From the NCBI GenBank assembly GCA_944383415.1, contig CALWPK010000003.1:51104-115103 (forward strand): a stretch of DNA of 64,000 bases, written 5' to 3'. Source of the stretch: an uncultured Clostridia bacterium (GTDB lineage: Bacteria > Bacillota > Clostridia > Christensenellales > UBA1242). A program made the position numbers and the translations under genes. The stretch's first letter is position 1. Each line of letters starts with the position of its first letter. Below are positions 52,499-62,808 of this stretch, one piece after another. The notes under the pieces are model-generated. The model did no database searches and was not told where the DNA came from. It was given only the letters and a program-made list of their open reading frames with translations.

Positions 52499-54907
52499 AT
52501 GAAAGAATACAATCATCAAGAAGTAGAATCAAAGTGGAGAAAATTTTGGGAAGAGAATAAAACATTCAAAACGGACATCTGGGATTTTTCCAAGCCAAAA
52601 TTTTATGCTTTGGATATGTTTCCATATCCTTCAGGATCTGGTCTTCACGTAGGTCATCCAGAGGGATATACTGCGACCGACATTGTCAGCAGAATGAAGA
52701 GGATGCAAGGATATAATGTATTGCATCCAATGGGCTTTGACTCTTTTGGATTGCCCGCCGAACAACACGCCATAGAAACTGGGAATAATCCTAATGATTT
52801 TACTCTTAAGAATATTGAATATTTTACAAATCAATTAAAAAATCTCGGCTTTTCGTTTGACTGGGATAGAATGGTGTCCACAAGTTCGCCAGATTACTAC
52901 AAGTGGACGCAGTGGATATTCAAGCAATTATATCTTGATGGGCTAGCAAAGTGCGTAGATATGCCTGTCAATTGGTGCGAAGAATTGGGTTGCGTGCTAG
53001 CAAATGACGAAATTGTGGATGGCAAAAGTGAGCGTGGAGGATATCCTGTAGTCAAGAAGAATATGAAACAATGGGTTATTGATATGCCTAAATATGCGGA
53101 GAGATTGCTAAAAGGATTAGACGAGATTGATTGGCCAGAATCTACAAAAGCTATGCAACGCAACCGCATTGGCAAATCAGAGGGTGTAGAAGTAGATTTT
53201 GATATAGTGGGTGGAGGAAAATTCTCTATATTCACTACTTGTATTGAAACGATCTATGGTATCACCTTTATGGTCCTCGCACCCGAGAGTAAACTTGTTG
53301 ACGAATTGAAGCCTAGAATCAAGAACTGGCGTGAAGTAGAAAAATATAGAGAAGCGACCGCAAAATTGAGTGACCTTGACCGCACAGAATTAAATAAGGG
53401 CAAGACGGGTGTCAAACTGGATGGTATTTTCGCCATCCATCCGCTTACCAAAAAAGAGGTGCCAGTATTTATTGGAGATTTTGTATTGGCAAGTTATGGT
53501 ACAGGCGCAGTAATGGCTGTGCCTAGCCACGATCAACGCGATTTTGAATATGCCATCGCACATAATATCCAGATGATTCAAGTGATATCAGGCGCCGATG
53601 TGAACAAGTGTGCGTTTGAAAAACATTCTTATCTAGGCAAAGGTTGCAAACTTATTAATAGTGAGGAATTCACAGGGCTCACAGTCGAGCAAGCCAAAGT
53701 CGCAATCACTGAAAAACTAGAGGAACTCGGCAAGGGACGCAAGACGGTCAACTACAAGATTCACGAATGGATTTTCGCTAGACAGCGCTATTGGGGCGAG
53801 CCAATTCCAATTGTCCATTTTTCAGACGGTGGTATGCAAGCACTGAATGACAATGATCTGCCGGTGATACTACCCGTGTTAGATGATTATAAACCATTGA
53901 AAGATGGTAGGAGTCCACTGGCTAAGGCAACTGACTGGGTGAATGTCACCATTGATGGCAAAAAGGCTATGCGTGAGACAAATACAATGCCAGGAAGTGC
54001 AGGCTCTAGTTGGTATTTTTTGAGATATATAGATCCGCATAATGACAAAGAATTTGCAAATATTGAATTGTTGAAACACTGGATGCCTGTAGATCTCTAT
54101 GTAGGGGGACCAGAGCACGCGGTCGGCCACCTCTTATATTCTAGGATGTGGAACAATTATCTATATGATAAAGGTTTGGTGCCAGTAAAAGAGCCATTCA
54201 AAAAACTCGTTCATCAAGGTATGATACTGGGTGCCAACGGAATTAAAATGGGCAAACGCTATCCAGAATATGTAGTGGACCCCAATGACATTGTCAAAAA
54301 ATATGGGGCGGATACATTGAGACTGTATGAAATGTTTATGGGACCACTCGAGATGTCGAAACCTTGGGATGACAAAGGTGTCCTTGCGTCACGAAAATTT
54401 TTGGATAGAGTTTATAGAATGTATCAAGAAAAACCGATTTTGGACAAGGAAAACAAAGATCTTGAAATGATATATCATCAAACTGTGAAGAAAGTAACTG
54501 AAGATTTTGAAAGTCTGAATTTCAACACAGCAATTGCTCAATTGATGATATTTATCAATGCGGTCAGCAAGGAGGAATTTTTGCCACGCGAGTATGCTGA
54601 AGGATTCGTCAAGTTGCTAAACCCAATTTGCCCTTGCATTACAGAGGAAATGTGGCAAGAATTGGGGCATAACGAAACTATTGCCTATGAGAACTGGCCA
54701 ACTTTCGACGAAAGCAAAATTGTAGTAAATACGATAGAAATTCCAGTTCAAGTAAATGGCAAACTTCGTGGCAAAATAGCGGTGAACAAAGACGCTTCAG
54801 AAGAAGAAATAAAAGAAAAGGCGATAGCCGAAGTCAAATCATATCTGTCGAGTGGATATAAAAAAATCATATATATTCCCAATAGGATATTCAATATCGT
54901 GGTATAG
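52499..54907 (+). CDS. leuS: Leucyl-tRNA synthetase
   Basis: An 802-residue class I synthetase with the HIGH variant in PYPSGSGLHVGHPEGYTATD near residue 45, GFDSFGLPAEQHAIETG, the editing domain, EWIFARQRYWGEPIPI, LYVGGPEHAVGHLLYSRMW, and the KMSKS region as NGIKMGKRYPEYV near residue 583, an MGKR variant. The tRNA-binding C-terminal domain ends in KIIYIPNRIFNIVV. The ATG at 52499 follows AGGAGA; a longer in-frame ORF upstream crosses the attenuator and is not real. Controlled by the leader peptide. Confidence 0.97.
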   Translation: MKEYNHQEVESKWRKFWEENKTFKTDIWDFSKPKFYALDMFPYPSGSGLHVGHPEGYTATDIVSRMKRMQGYNVLHPMGFDSFGLPAEQHAIETGNNPNDFTLKNIEYFTNQLKNLGFSFDWDRMVSTSSPDYYKWTQWIFKQLYLDGLAKCVDMPVNWCEELGCVLANDEIVDGKSERGGYPVVKKNMKQWVIDMPKYAERLLKGLDEIDWPESTKAMQRNRIGKSEGVEVDFDIVGGGKFSIFTTCIETIYGITFMVLAPESKLVDELKPRIKNWREVEKYREATAKLSDLDRTELNKGKTGVKLDGIFAIHPLTKKEVPVFIGDFVLASYGTGAVMAVPSHDQRDFEYAIAHNIQMIQVISGADVNKCAFEKHSYLGKGCKLINSEEFTGLTVEQAKVAITEKLEELGKGRKTVNYKIHEWIFARQRYWGEPIPIVHFSDGGMQALNDNDLPVILPVLDDYKPLKDGRSPLAKATDWVNVTIDGKKAMRETNTMPGSAGSSWYFLRYIDPHNDKEFANIELLKHWMPVDLYVGGPEHAVGHLLYSRMWNNYLYDKGLVPVKEPFKKLVHQGMILGANGIKMGKRYPEYVVDPNDIVKKYGADTLRLYEMFMGPLEMSKPWDDKGVLASRKFLDRVYRMYQEKPILDKENKDLEMIYHQTVKKVTEDFESLNFNTAIAQLMIFINAVSKEEFLPREYAEGFVKLLNPICPCITEEMWQELGHNETIAYENWPTFDESKIVVNTIEIPVQVNGKLRGKIAVNKDASEEEIKEKAIAEVKSYLSSGYKKIIYIPNRIFNIVV

Positions 54908-54952
54908 AATGAATTTTGCAAATTTATATTTACATTAATTTAGTTATGAAAT

Positions 54953-55026
54953 AAAAATGCATTGCACTATATGCTGTATCTAAAAATATAGTTTTATGAT
55001 ACATCACAACTGGCAATGCGTTTTTT
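54953..55026 (+). terminator. Terminator of leuS
   Basis: A long stem with AAAAATGCATTGC pairing to GCAATGCGTTTTT (one G-U) and an inner TGTATC / GATACA, ending in six T. Confidence 0.8.
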
Positions 55027-55091
55027 AATCATTTGTACGTTTTATAAATGATGTTAGACAAGAGCATTATGATATCATTAAAATTTTTGTA

Positions 55092-55568
55092 TCAAACTGA
55101 TTTTGAGTTGTCAAGTTGCAGACCTTCTACAGCGGAATCGGCAATTTGCTCCACATTTGGTAATATTACGTCCAAAAATCTAGCATTCCTGAAACAATTA
55201 TCGGGCACACTTATTACATTCGGCAGATACAGTGCATCCTCGCTTTCAGCCTCTTCAAATGCAGACTCTCCGACAATTGAAACGCTATCAAAGGAGTCAG
55301 CACAATGAAAATGTCGCACTTTTTTGAATGCGCCTTCACGAATTTCTTTGATATTAAAGGCGGAATCGAAGTAGAATGTGTCAATATTCAGTCGATAAAG
55401 ACAATATTCATCTATAATTTCCACTCTGTCTGAAAAAGATATAGATCTAGGTCGTTCGCGCATTAAAATGTGATCTATCAATTCGCGTGTAACAGTCTTT
55501 GCGGTAATGATAACTTCTATACCAGTCTTTAAAGATCCCATTTTCTTATATTGATTCCTAAAATTCAT
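55092..55568 (-). CDS. BspA-type leucine-rich-repeat protein fragment
   Basis: A 158-residue protein without signal peptide. Three or four LRR_5-like (BspA) units are visible: FNIKEIREGAFKKVRHFHCA, VSIVGESAFEEAESEDALYL, VISVPDNCFRNARFLDVILP and VEQIADSAVEGL. BspA repeats are usually found in large surface proteins; here there is only a short cytoplasmic piece. It has a ribosome site (AAGAAGGT) and may be a genuine small protein. Partner unknown. Confidence 0.72.
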   Translation of the reverse strand: MNFRNQYKKMGSLKTGIEVIITAKTVTRELIDHILMRERPRSISFSDRVEIIDEYCLYRLNIDTFYFDSAFNIKEIREGAFKKVRHFHCADSFDSVSIVGESAFEEAESEDALYLPNVISVPDNCFRNARFLDVILPNVEQIADSAVEGLQLDNSKSV

Positions 55569-55639
55569 ATTCTACCTTCTTTGTTGTATATATTAATCGA
55601 ATATTGAGTATAAGTCAATGTTGTTATGTAATATTTACA

Positions 55640-56302
55640 TTATTTTTTATCATTTGATTCAATCTCTGTTGATAATGTAGTTTTATATCCTTTATTCTCT
55701 TTTGGACGTAAATCGTTAGGATAGTATACGTCAGTTTTGATATCATTGACAATGTTTTGAAGTCTATTAGCGATCACATAAGGATTCTCAATATCCCAAA
55801 GTACAGCGGTCTCAAAATTACTGCGAATATAAATATCTCCAACCTTTAGTATTTTATCTAAGGCTCCGACACGTAGATTCACTGATTGAATGTCTGCATA
55901 AAATATGTTTTTTATATCAATGATTATACCAGAACGAATGATTAGACGTTTTGTCGTCAGAGCATATTCGATATTCTTGTATTGAAACACCGCAGTGACT
56001 ATATTGCTGATCCAGATCCATATTGGCGTCAGGTGAATGATGAAAAATATTATTAAGAACACAATCAATGGAGTGGGGGACAAACTAAATACGCCATACT
56101 TTATCAGCATATATATAATTATTCCATCCAAAATTCCCCATATTAGAGCAATCGGAAACATAGTCAAAATCTTCGACCATATATAGGCAGATTTTTTAGG
56201 CTTGGCTCTCCATAAAATTTCTTCATCCTTGCCTAGCAAATCTTCTATGTTGTTTATTCTCATCTCGTCTGTGCCGAAATATTTTTCATTGTACTTTGCC
56301 AT
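55640..56302 (-). CDS. Bacterial PH-domain membrane protein
   Basis: A 220-residue protein: N-terminal GKDEEILWRAKPKKSAYIWSK, two helices (residues 43-95), then a bPH_2 domain of the YdbT/YvbH kind (YALTTKRLIIRSGIIIDIKNIFYADIQSVNLRVG … VGDIYIRSN). Such domains occur in membrane proteins of unknown function, sometimes in stress or antimicrobial-response operons. The start at 56302 follows AGGAG; an upstream extension is unlikely. Confidence 0.8.
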   Translation of the reverse strand: MAKYNEKYFGTDEMRINNIEDLLGKDEEILWRAKPKKSAYIWSKILTMFPIALIWGILDGIIIYMLIKYGVFSLSPTPLIVFLIIFFIIHLTPIWIWISNIVTAVFQYKNIEYALTTKRLIIRSGIIIDIKNIFYADIQSVNLRVGALDKILKVGDIYIRSNFETAVLWDIENPYVIANRLQNIVNDIKTDVYYPNDLRPKENKGYKTTLSTEIESNDKK

Positions 56303-56468
56303 AAATACTCCTGATATCATTATAATTGATTTTTGATGTTTTTTCAAATGTTTTTTTATAAACAATTTGAAATATTTAGATATTTTGTTTCCTTAATTTA
56401 AATAATATGATTTTATCTAATTTTTTAGTTTTGAGCCTTTCTAGTTCTTTCGTAGTAGTTTTATCTAG

Positions 56469-56809
56469 AATGCGAGCAGTTTTGATAAATATGAAAAGAT
56501 TGCTCAAACTTCTACTCAATCTATTCAACCATTTAATGAAGAACAAATCTATTCCTATCTCTTATCATTTAAAGATATAGACAAAGACAACGAAAAGGCA
56601 AAGCAAAGACGAATTGTGATATGTTTATTAATAAAGTTGTGTTATTTGACTACCATATTGACATTTATTTCAATGCAAGTGATGACAAGAAAACTCATTT
56701 AAAACTTAAAGAAATGCCAGAAGATGACGAACTTTTTGACAATAAATCAAACAAAAAACAACCCGAAACCATAAAGGGTTCGGATTGTTTGCACTTGGCG
56801 GAGGCTTAG
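56469..56809 (+). pseudogene. Frameshifted C-terminal remnant of a serine recombinase
   Basis: Frame one (56469-56618) reads FNEEQIYSYLLSFKDIDKDN then EKAKQRRIV, the coiled region of large serine recombinases. A frameshift near 56618 moves to another frame giving MFINKVVLFDYHIDIYFNAS, the conserved end strand of the same family. The frame runs into the 3' end of tRNA-Ser on the opposite strand. The catalytic resolvase domain is missing. It looks like the eroded end of an integrated element. Confidence 0.6.
56753..56789 (-). terminator. Terminator of tRNA-Ser
   Basis: Read on the minus strand: AACAATCCGAACC pairs imperfectly with GGTTTCGGGTTGTT, then TTTTTTG. It overlaps the recombinase remnant on the other strand. 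Confidence 0.7.
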
Positions 56810-56883
56810 GGATTCGAACCCCAGGATGCTTTCACATCGGTGGTTTTCAAGACCACTGCTTTAGACCGCTCAGCCAAACCTCC
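56796..56883 (-). tRNA. tRNA-Ser(TGA)
   Basis: An 88-nt class II tRNA: acceptor GGAGGTT / AGCCTCC, anticodon loop CTTGAAA (anticodon TGA), long variable arm GATG…CATC, T-loop TTCGAAT, discriminator G and an encoded CCA. Its 3' end is flanked by a recombinase relic. Confidence 0.95.
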
Positions 56884-57537
56884 ATAAAATTTGATGCTGG
56901 CAATTTCATTAATCGAATGCGATTGCAATTGATTGTCAAATGATAGGTAGTCATCATAGTTGAAATAAAATAGATCGTAATCGAAAATTGTATTTTAATG
57001 GATCAAAGATCACATCCAGCAATTTAATGAATTTGAATTTTGATTTAATAGTCGCATATAATAGTGCTTTAAGATTCAAAATACTAATGTAGTATATCAT
57101 AAAAAAAATGTTTTGACAAGAGATTTTATCAATTTTTTTAACAAGAAACTAAATATTAAAAACAATCTATACAATATTATTGTAGATAAAAATCTCAGAT
57201 TTTCTGGAGGTTCGGTTGATGCATATTGATCAAATAACGTTAATAATGTCAAAGTATTATAAAAATTGAAAAGTAAAAATTCATTATGAAAGTTGAAAAC
57301 ATAAATATATAAAAATGTACACAATTTCGTATCGCCTTTAAAAGATGGTTGTTACTATTATATGAAATGCCACCAGATTCACTAGAGGTGTTTTAATTAT
57401 AAAAAGTGCCTGAATAAAGAAGTCTTAATTCAACAAAACTAACTCAAAATATGAATTGATGTATTAGAATGATTTGTCTAAGCCTTTAACTTTTACTTAT
57501 TTTTCATCAAATATTGATTAATGAAACGTGATTTGTA
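56884..57537 (+). other. AT-rich spacer upstream of the 682-aa gene
   Basis: About 650 bases. A minus-strand frame (57324-57097) reads FLYIYVFNFHNEFLLFNFYN and STEPPEN, faintly like another recombinase tail, but I cannot support it. Otherwise nothing seen. Confidence 0.4.
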
Positions 57538-57566
57538 TTGAAAAATTTCTACGAATGTGTTATATT
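57538..57566 (+). promoter_or_regulatory. Promoter of the 682-aa gene
   Basis: TTGAAA, 17-nt spacer, TATATT; the leader of about 10 nt contains the ribosome site CAGGAG. Confidence 0.65.
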
Positions 57567-57583
57567 AACTGCAGGAGCACAAT

Positions 57584-59632
57584 ATGTCTGAAAATTTGAT
57601 AGTATCGTCATCTATAAGATTGGCGTCTAACGATCTTGTAAAATCTATTCAAAACGCATCACCAGATGAAAAAAAGACAATTTTCAAAGATAAAAATTTT
57701 AGGAGATATATAATCACGGAATTATCTCGAACTGATTGGGGAAAGATACTGACATTCATAGACAAAGATAGTTTTGATTCATTGTTTGACGACGATTTCG
57801 CAAAAATGTTTGTACAAGAGGCTGGAGAGTTTGAGTATAAAGTAGATTATCTATATGCCTTTTTAAACAAAGATTTGCTCAATAGTATGAAAGAAAAAAA
57901 TTACCTTTTCACATTACTGCAAAGACTATATTTTGCTAATGCTTTTTTTAGTAATATAAAGTTGATTTATGAAGAGCGAAAAAATTTGTTGACGCGTGCA
58001 TTGAAAATGCCAGATTTGAATGATGAGATTCTGTCAATAATTCAAAGGAATTTTTATCCGATAAAATATGATTATAGTAAAATCATTGATTATGCGGAAA
58101 ATGAACAGGCAATTCAAGATATGCAATCGATTTTGTCAAATCCTGACATTTACAAGAGATACGCGAATAATTTTCCTTTGCTGTCTGCATTGTCGCCTCA
58201 CAATAGAGAATATTTCTATAAAGATGTAGATTTTTCGCAGATGAACGAGAAACAAAGAGCAATATTGTTCAAACTGATATCAAATAATATACAATTCCGA
58301 ATTCCAAAACAGATTTATATCAATTCGGAATTCATAGATTATGTTTCGAATATTTCAAATATAGAGCAGTATAGGTCAATCATTTACAATTTGATCGACA
58401 ACAACGCGAATGCAATGAAATTAATTGAAGCGAAAAGGAAAGAAATATATGATGAACTAATTGATAGATTTATCAACGACAAATTGAACAAATTCGGAGA
58501 TCTTGTTTATGATGATCAATCTGGGAAAAAGAAATATAAGAGAAATATATATAGCGTGATTTATCGAGACAACGGAAAATATGTAATATTTGATAAATAT
58601 TTTGCGGCCTGCCCACGTGACACATTTTTTGCGTGCGGAATGTTGTATGATGCATTGAATACACTGCCAGAATTCAAAGAGATGCTTAGTAGTGAAGAAA
58701 TTGAAATTATAGATAGAATAGTGGACCTTTTTCATTTGGAAATTGACACGTATAAAGAGTATAACGACATTGAATATTTCAAAACGTACAACGAGAAAAA
58801 AGATGTCTATCAAGAACTAAACTCGCCATCAATCATTTCAAATGAACTCAAATATCGCTATCAAGCAGCGTGCGAAGAATTTAGGAAGATAGAAGATATG
58901 CTTCCGAATAAAAGTATAGCAATCACGTTTGCAGATATGCTGAAATCCGCGAGACTTTGTTTCTCAAGACATTTAGCAGATAATTTATATACACCGAAAG
59001 GCGAGCCAACGAGGATAACAGATGATGGAGTGAAGATTTACGATATATCAAGTAGAGATTTTCATTGTTTGGTTCACGCCGAAGATAAACTTGATTTTGA
59101 CTATATTGAAGTTTCAAATGATGACCACAATATTAATATCAGTATGAGTTTGATAGACAATAATCATCTTACTTTGTATAAAAATGGAATATGCCTAGGG
59201 TATTCAAAATTTTCTAGCAATTCAATTTTGCACGCACTGTATGAGGATAGTTTTACCACTTTGGCGAGCAAAGAGAAATCTATATTGAAAGAACGATTTA
59301 GATATCCGATCACAAGTTATGTCCCAACTTATTTGGACGTAGATGATCTTATGGGAAATACGGTATCATACAATGAAATTAAAGTGAAAGCGAATCCAAA
59401 TGCTAGCGATCAAGATAATCGGCAAATATTCAAAGCGGATTATATTTTATGTCTTGATACCGTTAGAAAGTCGGAACTGAAAATTGCCAAAAAACTTAAT
59501 TTGCCAATAGTGTTTATTGATTCAATGAAAGCAAATAGAATTTTTAACAACAAAAAATATACACCTGTTATAAAACGTGAAATTCCAGATATTGGGTTGG
59601 AATATATTGACTCAAAACTAAATAATTATTAG
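57584..59632 (+). CDS. 682-residue protein of unknown function
   Basis: I recognise no family. It is soluble, helix-rich and low in Cys. Residues 1-300 look like helical repeats (KNFRRYIITELSRTDWGKIL; NPDIYKRYANNFPLLSALS). Residues 420-560 hold a more conserved-looking mixed domain (NKSIAITFADMLKSARLCFS; YDISSRDFHCLVHAEDK; SMSLIDNNHLTLYKNGICLG). The last 60 residues form an alpha/beta unit (ADYILCLDTVRKSELKIAKKLNLPIVFIDS), as if an enzyme or nucleotide-binding module ends the chain. This C-terminal layout appears in large effector-like proteins, a loose impression. Own promoter; convergent with the glycosylase gene 2 bp away. Confidence 0.6.
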   Translation: MSENLIVSSSIRLASNDLVKSIQNASPDEKKTIFKDKNFRRYIITELSRTDWGKILTFIDKDSFDSLFDDDFAKMFVQEAGEFEYKVDYLYAFLNKDLLNSMKEKNYLFTLLQRLYFANAFFSNIKLIYEERKNLLTRALKMPDLNDEILSIIQRNFYPIKYDYSKIIDYAENEQAIQDMQSILSNPDIYKRYANNFPLLSALSPHNREYFYKDVDFSQMNEKQRAILFKLISNNIQFRIPKQIYINSEFIDYVSNISNIEQYRSIIYNLIDNNANAMKLIEAKRKEIYDELIDRFINDKLNKFGDLVYDDQSGKKKYKRNIYSVIYRDNGKYVIFDKYFAACPRDTFFACGMLYDALNTLPEFKEMLSSEEIEIIDRIVDLFHLEIDTYKEYNDIEYFKTYNEKKDVYQELNSPSIISNELKYRYQAACEEFRKIEDMLPNKSIAITFADMLKSARLCFSRHLADNLYTPKGEPTRITDDGVKIYDISSRDFHCLVHAEDKLDFDYIEVSNDDHNINISMSLIDNNHLTLYKNGICLGYSKFSSNSILHALYEDSFTTLASKEKSILKERFRYPITSYVPTYLDVDDLMGNTVSYNEIKVKANPNASDQDNRQIFKADYILCLDTVRKSELKIAKKLNLPIVFIDSMKANRIFNNKKYTPVIKREIPDIGLEYIDSKLNNY

Positions 59633-59634
59633 AT

Positions 59635-60123
59635 TCATTTTATATAATCCAAGATTTTACTAAACTCTTTGATTAGATATTCTTCGCTGATTGCGCAATT
59701 TGCAGGACTGGTGCTGGGCAGATATATTGCGGTTTGCTTGGTATATCTATTGAACAAGGTATATGCAGTTTTGCCAATAGTAAAGACGGCTTTGATATCT
59801 GCGACATTAAAAATCACATTGAAATCATTTATTTTAGGATTTTTAATGGTCGAATCGCTTGACCTGTAAATTTCGCACGACTCAAGTACGTCCCACAATG
59901 CAATATTATTTTTTAGGACTAAATCGATTTTCTCTTGATTTGATTTCGGATATGGTGCATCCAAGATGATAGAAAGAATTTTCCAAAATCTATTTTTGGG
60001 ATTGCCGAAATAAATATTAGCCTCTCGCGATTTAATTGATGGTATGCTACCTAAAATTAAAATTTTGCTATCTTTGTCAAAAATTGCTGGAAATGTATGC
60101 GTTACTAAATCATATTTTTTCAT
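59635..60123 (-). CDS. DNA-deoxyinosine glycosylase (UDG superfamily)
   Basis: A 162-residue uracil-DNA-glycosylase-fold repair enzyme. The motifs LILGSIPSIKSREANIYFGNPKNRFW (active-site region) and YLPSTSPANCAIS fit the family 6 hypoxanthine/deoxyinosine glycosylases, which remove deaminated adenine from DNA. The ATG is 6 nt after TATAAT, with no ribosome site. A lone gene. Confidence 0.85.
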   Translation of the reverse strand: MKKYDLVTHTFPAIFDKDSKILILGSIPSIKSREANIYFGNPKNRFWKILSIILDAPYPKSNQEKIDLVLKNNIALWDVLESCEIYRSSDSTIKNPKINDFNVIFNVADIKAVFTIGKTAYTLFNRYTKQTAIYLPSTSPANCAISEEYLIKEFSKILDYIK

Positions 60124-60129
60124 ATTACT

Positions 60130-60157
60130 ATTATAACAAAATTTTTGCTAATTTCAA
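60130..60157 (-). promoter_or_regulatory. Leaderless promoter of the glycosylase gene
   Basis: On the minus strand: TTGAAA (60157-60152), 16-nt spacer, TATAAT (60135-60130), 6 nt, ATG. Confidence 0.68.
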
Positions 60158-60221
60158 TCTTATAAAAAAAATTTCATCACTTGAATATAACGCAAAATTC
60201 TTACGTAATTTTAAATGAAAG

Positions 60222-60677
60222 ATGGAAGAAAAGAGCATATATATAATTTTGAGTCAAACTGGGACAATGTTTTCGAAAGCGTTGAAGTTTTTTTACGGGT
60301 GCAGAATGCAATCATTTCATCGGAGGTTTTGTACAAGAATGAAAGAACATCGGTGCATTCAAACTTTTTCAAAAAACAAGGCAAAGGTGTTGGACATAAA
60401 GATCAATATCAATCAATATAAAAAAATTAAACTTATGATTGAGTATCTTTCAAAAAACAAAATTTAGTTTAAGTACAATTATTTAGGAGTGGTATTTGCG
60501 ATGCTCAATAGAGACTATAAGGTGCACCATAGATATTGATGTTCTCAATTTGTGCGTGCTTGTTTGGTATATTTAGGAATTGAGAATGTGGACAATCTCC
60601 CCAAGATTATCAAGCCAATAGATTTTCTGAAATTAGAGAATAAGACGATATTGTTCAAAGGATTTTTGAAAAACTGA
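60222..60677 (+). pseudogene. Decayed NlpC/P60-like (YiiX/YebB-type) hydrolase gene
   Basis: Pieces in different frames rebuild one protein: SIYIILSQTGTMFSKALKFF, then after a shift TGAECNHF and IGGFVQE, then VLDIKININQYKKIKLMIEYL, then YNYLGVVFAMLNRDYKVHHRY, CSQFVRACLVYLGIEN (active-site Cys), and LPKIIKPIDFLKLENKTILF. It has at least two frameshifts, two in-frame stops (TAG before FKYNYLG, TGA before CSQFV) and an internal deletion between the NHF and GGFV segments. Intact relatives are cysteine hydrolases of the cell envelope or lipids. The pieces are still easy to align, so decay is recent. Confidence 0.75.
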
Positions 60678-60910
60678 TATTTTGATATGAATCAGAAATA
60701 GTAGAAATGAAAAAAATAATAAAAATTGAATAAAAGTACATAAAAAACAAATAAAATAATAGATATTTTATGAATTTTTTTATTTTTTTATAATTATTAA
60801 TTCTGAAATCAAAGATTTGAGAAATTTGAATTATGAAAGTAGAAAAATTTTGAAATCGCAGAAGTAGAACAATTGGATAAATTTTAACGATGAAATATAT
60901 CTTGCAAGAA

Positions 60911-60946
60911 AAAGAACATATTGACCAAATCAATATGTCCTTTTTT
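60911..60946 (-). terminator. Bidirectional terminator below gap
   Basis: AAAGAACATATTGA / TCAATATGTCCTTT with a 5-nt loop and one mismatch, flanked by A on one side and T on the other. It can end the gap transcript and anything from the left. Confidence 0.8.
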
Positions 60947-61073
60947 GTTTTATAATAAGAGATTTGTTATAACTAAGCCCTGCATTTTTATTTTGAACAT
61001 TGCAATAAATTATATCTTAATAAATTCTGCCTAATAAATCATATATAAATAAATGGTATTTAAATATCAAAAT

Positions 61074-62111
<1,038 letters not shown>

Positions 62112-62125
62112 TTAAACTTAAAAAT

Positions 62126-62154
62126 AGTTTATTAAAATAAAATAAAATTGTCAA
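62126..62154 (-). promoter_or_regulatory. Promoter of gap
   Basis: On the minus strand: TTGACA (62154-62149), 17-nt spacer, TAAACT (62131-62126). Confidence 0.6.
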
Positions 62155-62778
62155 ATGTTTGTTTTTAATTTTGTCCTAATGTCTAAAATTAATACAATGA
62201 TTTTAGCAATTTTATCATATTTATTTGCAAGTATAATAGTGGTGTATGTATGCAAAAAGATGAGAATGCGATACACAGTTTTTCCTACGCTCAAATTGAC
62301 TCGTAATGGGATTAGTTTTTTTTCGCATTCTCGCCACAGACTAAGGATTGACAATTCAAAATTCATTGTACTAAAAGATAGGGTATATATAAAGACAAGT
62401 TCAAACATCATTATATTAAAAAATGTTATGCAAGTGAATTTATATAATAATTATTTGTATTTTACCTCACAGGGCGAGTGCAAAATATTTTTTGATTGTA
62501 CATCAATCTTTAGGCAATTCAATATCTCTGTAAAATCAGAATATTTAGATTTTGACCAATTGAAACAGATGGCACTTCTAGATATAATAAACAATCAATT
62601 TGAATTGAAAAATTGCAAAATTTTGATTAAATATTTGAAAATCATACGCTATACTTTAAATATTGAAATCGGCGAAAAAGAAATTAAAGTGAAACCGAAT
62701 AAATATAAAATTCCATTTACATTGATCTACAAATCAAATGATAAAATAAAAAAGATTAATATCGAACAATCATTTTGA
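62155..62778 (+). CDS. Single-pass membrane protein of unknown function
   Basis: A 207-residue protein: one N-terminal helix (ILAILSYLFASIIVVYV), then a basic beta-rich domain (RYTVFPTLKLTRNGISFFS; FIVLKDRVYIKTSSNIIIL; CKIFFDCTSIFRQF). No family recognised. Start uncertain: the ATG at 62155 lies 6 nt after TAAAAT and would be leaderless; an ATG at 62179 is the alternative. The rarA promoter overlaps its 3' end. Confidence 0.55.
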   Translation: MFVFNFVLMSKINTMILAILSYLFASIIVVYVCKKMRMRYTVFPTLKLTRNGISFFSHSRHRLRIDNSKFIVLKDRVYIKTSSNIIILKNVMQVNLYNNYLYFTSQGECKIFFDCTSIFRQFNISVKSEYLDFDQLKQMALLDIINNQFELKNCKILIKYLKIIRYTLNIEIGEKEIKVKPNKYKIPFTLIYKSNDKIKKINIEQSF

Positions 62779-62802
62779 AATTGACGAATAATTTGATATA
62801 AT
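62775..62802 (+). promoter_or_regulatory. Leaderless promoter of rarA
   Basis: TTGAAA, 16-nt spacer, TATAAT, 6 nt, ATG. The -35 box overlaps the stop of the upstream gene. Confidence 0.7.
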
Positions 62803-62808
62803 AATCTT

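Noticed and set aside
57097..57324. A 75-codon minus-strand ORF downstream of tRNA-Ser
   Set aside because: Very hydrophobic and Phe/Leu-rich, as chance ORFs are in AT-rich DNA; only a faint recombinase resemblance and no ribosome site.
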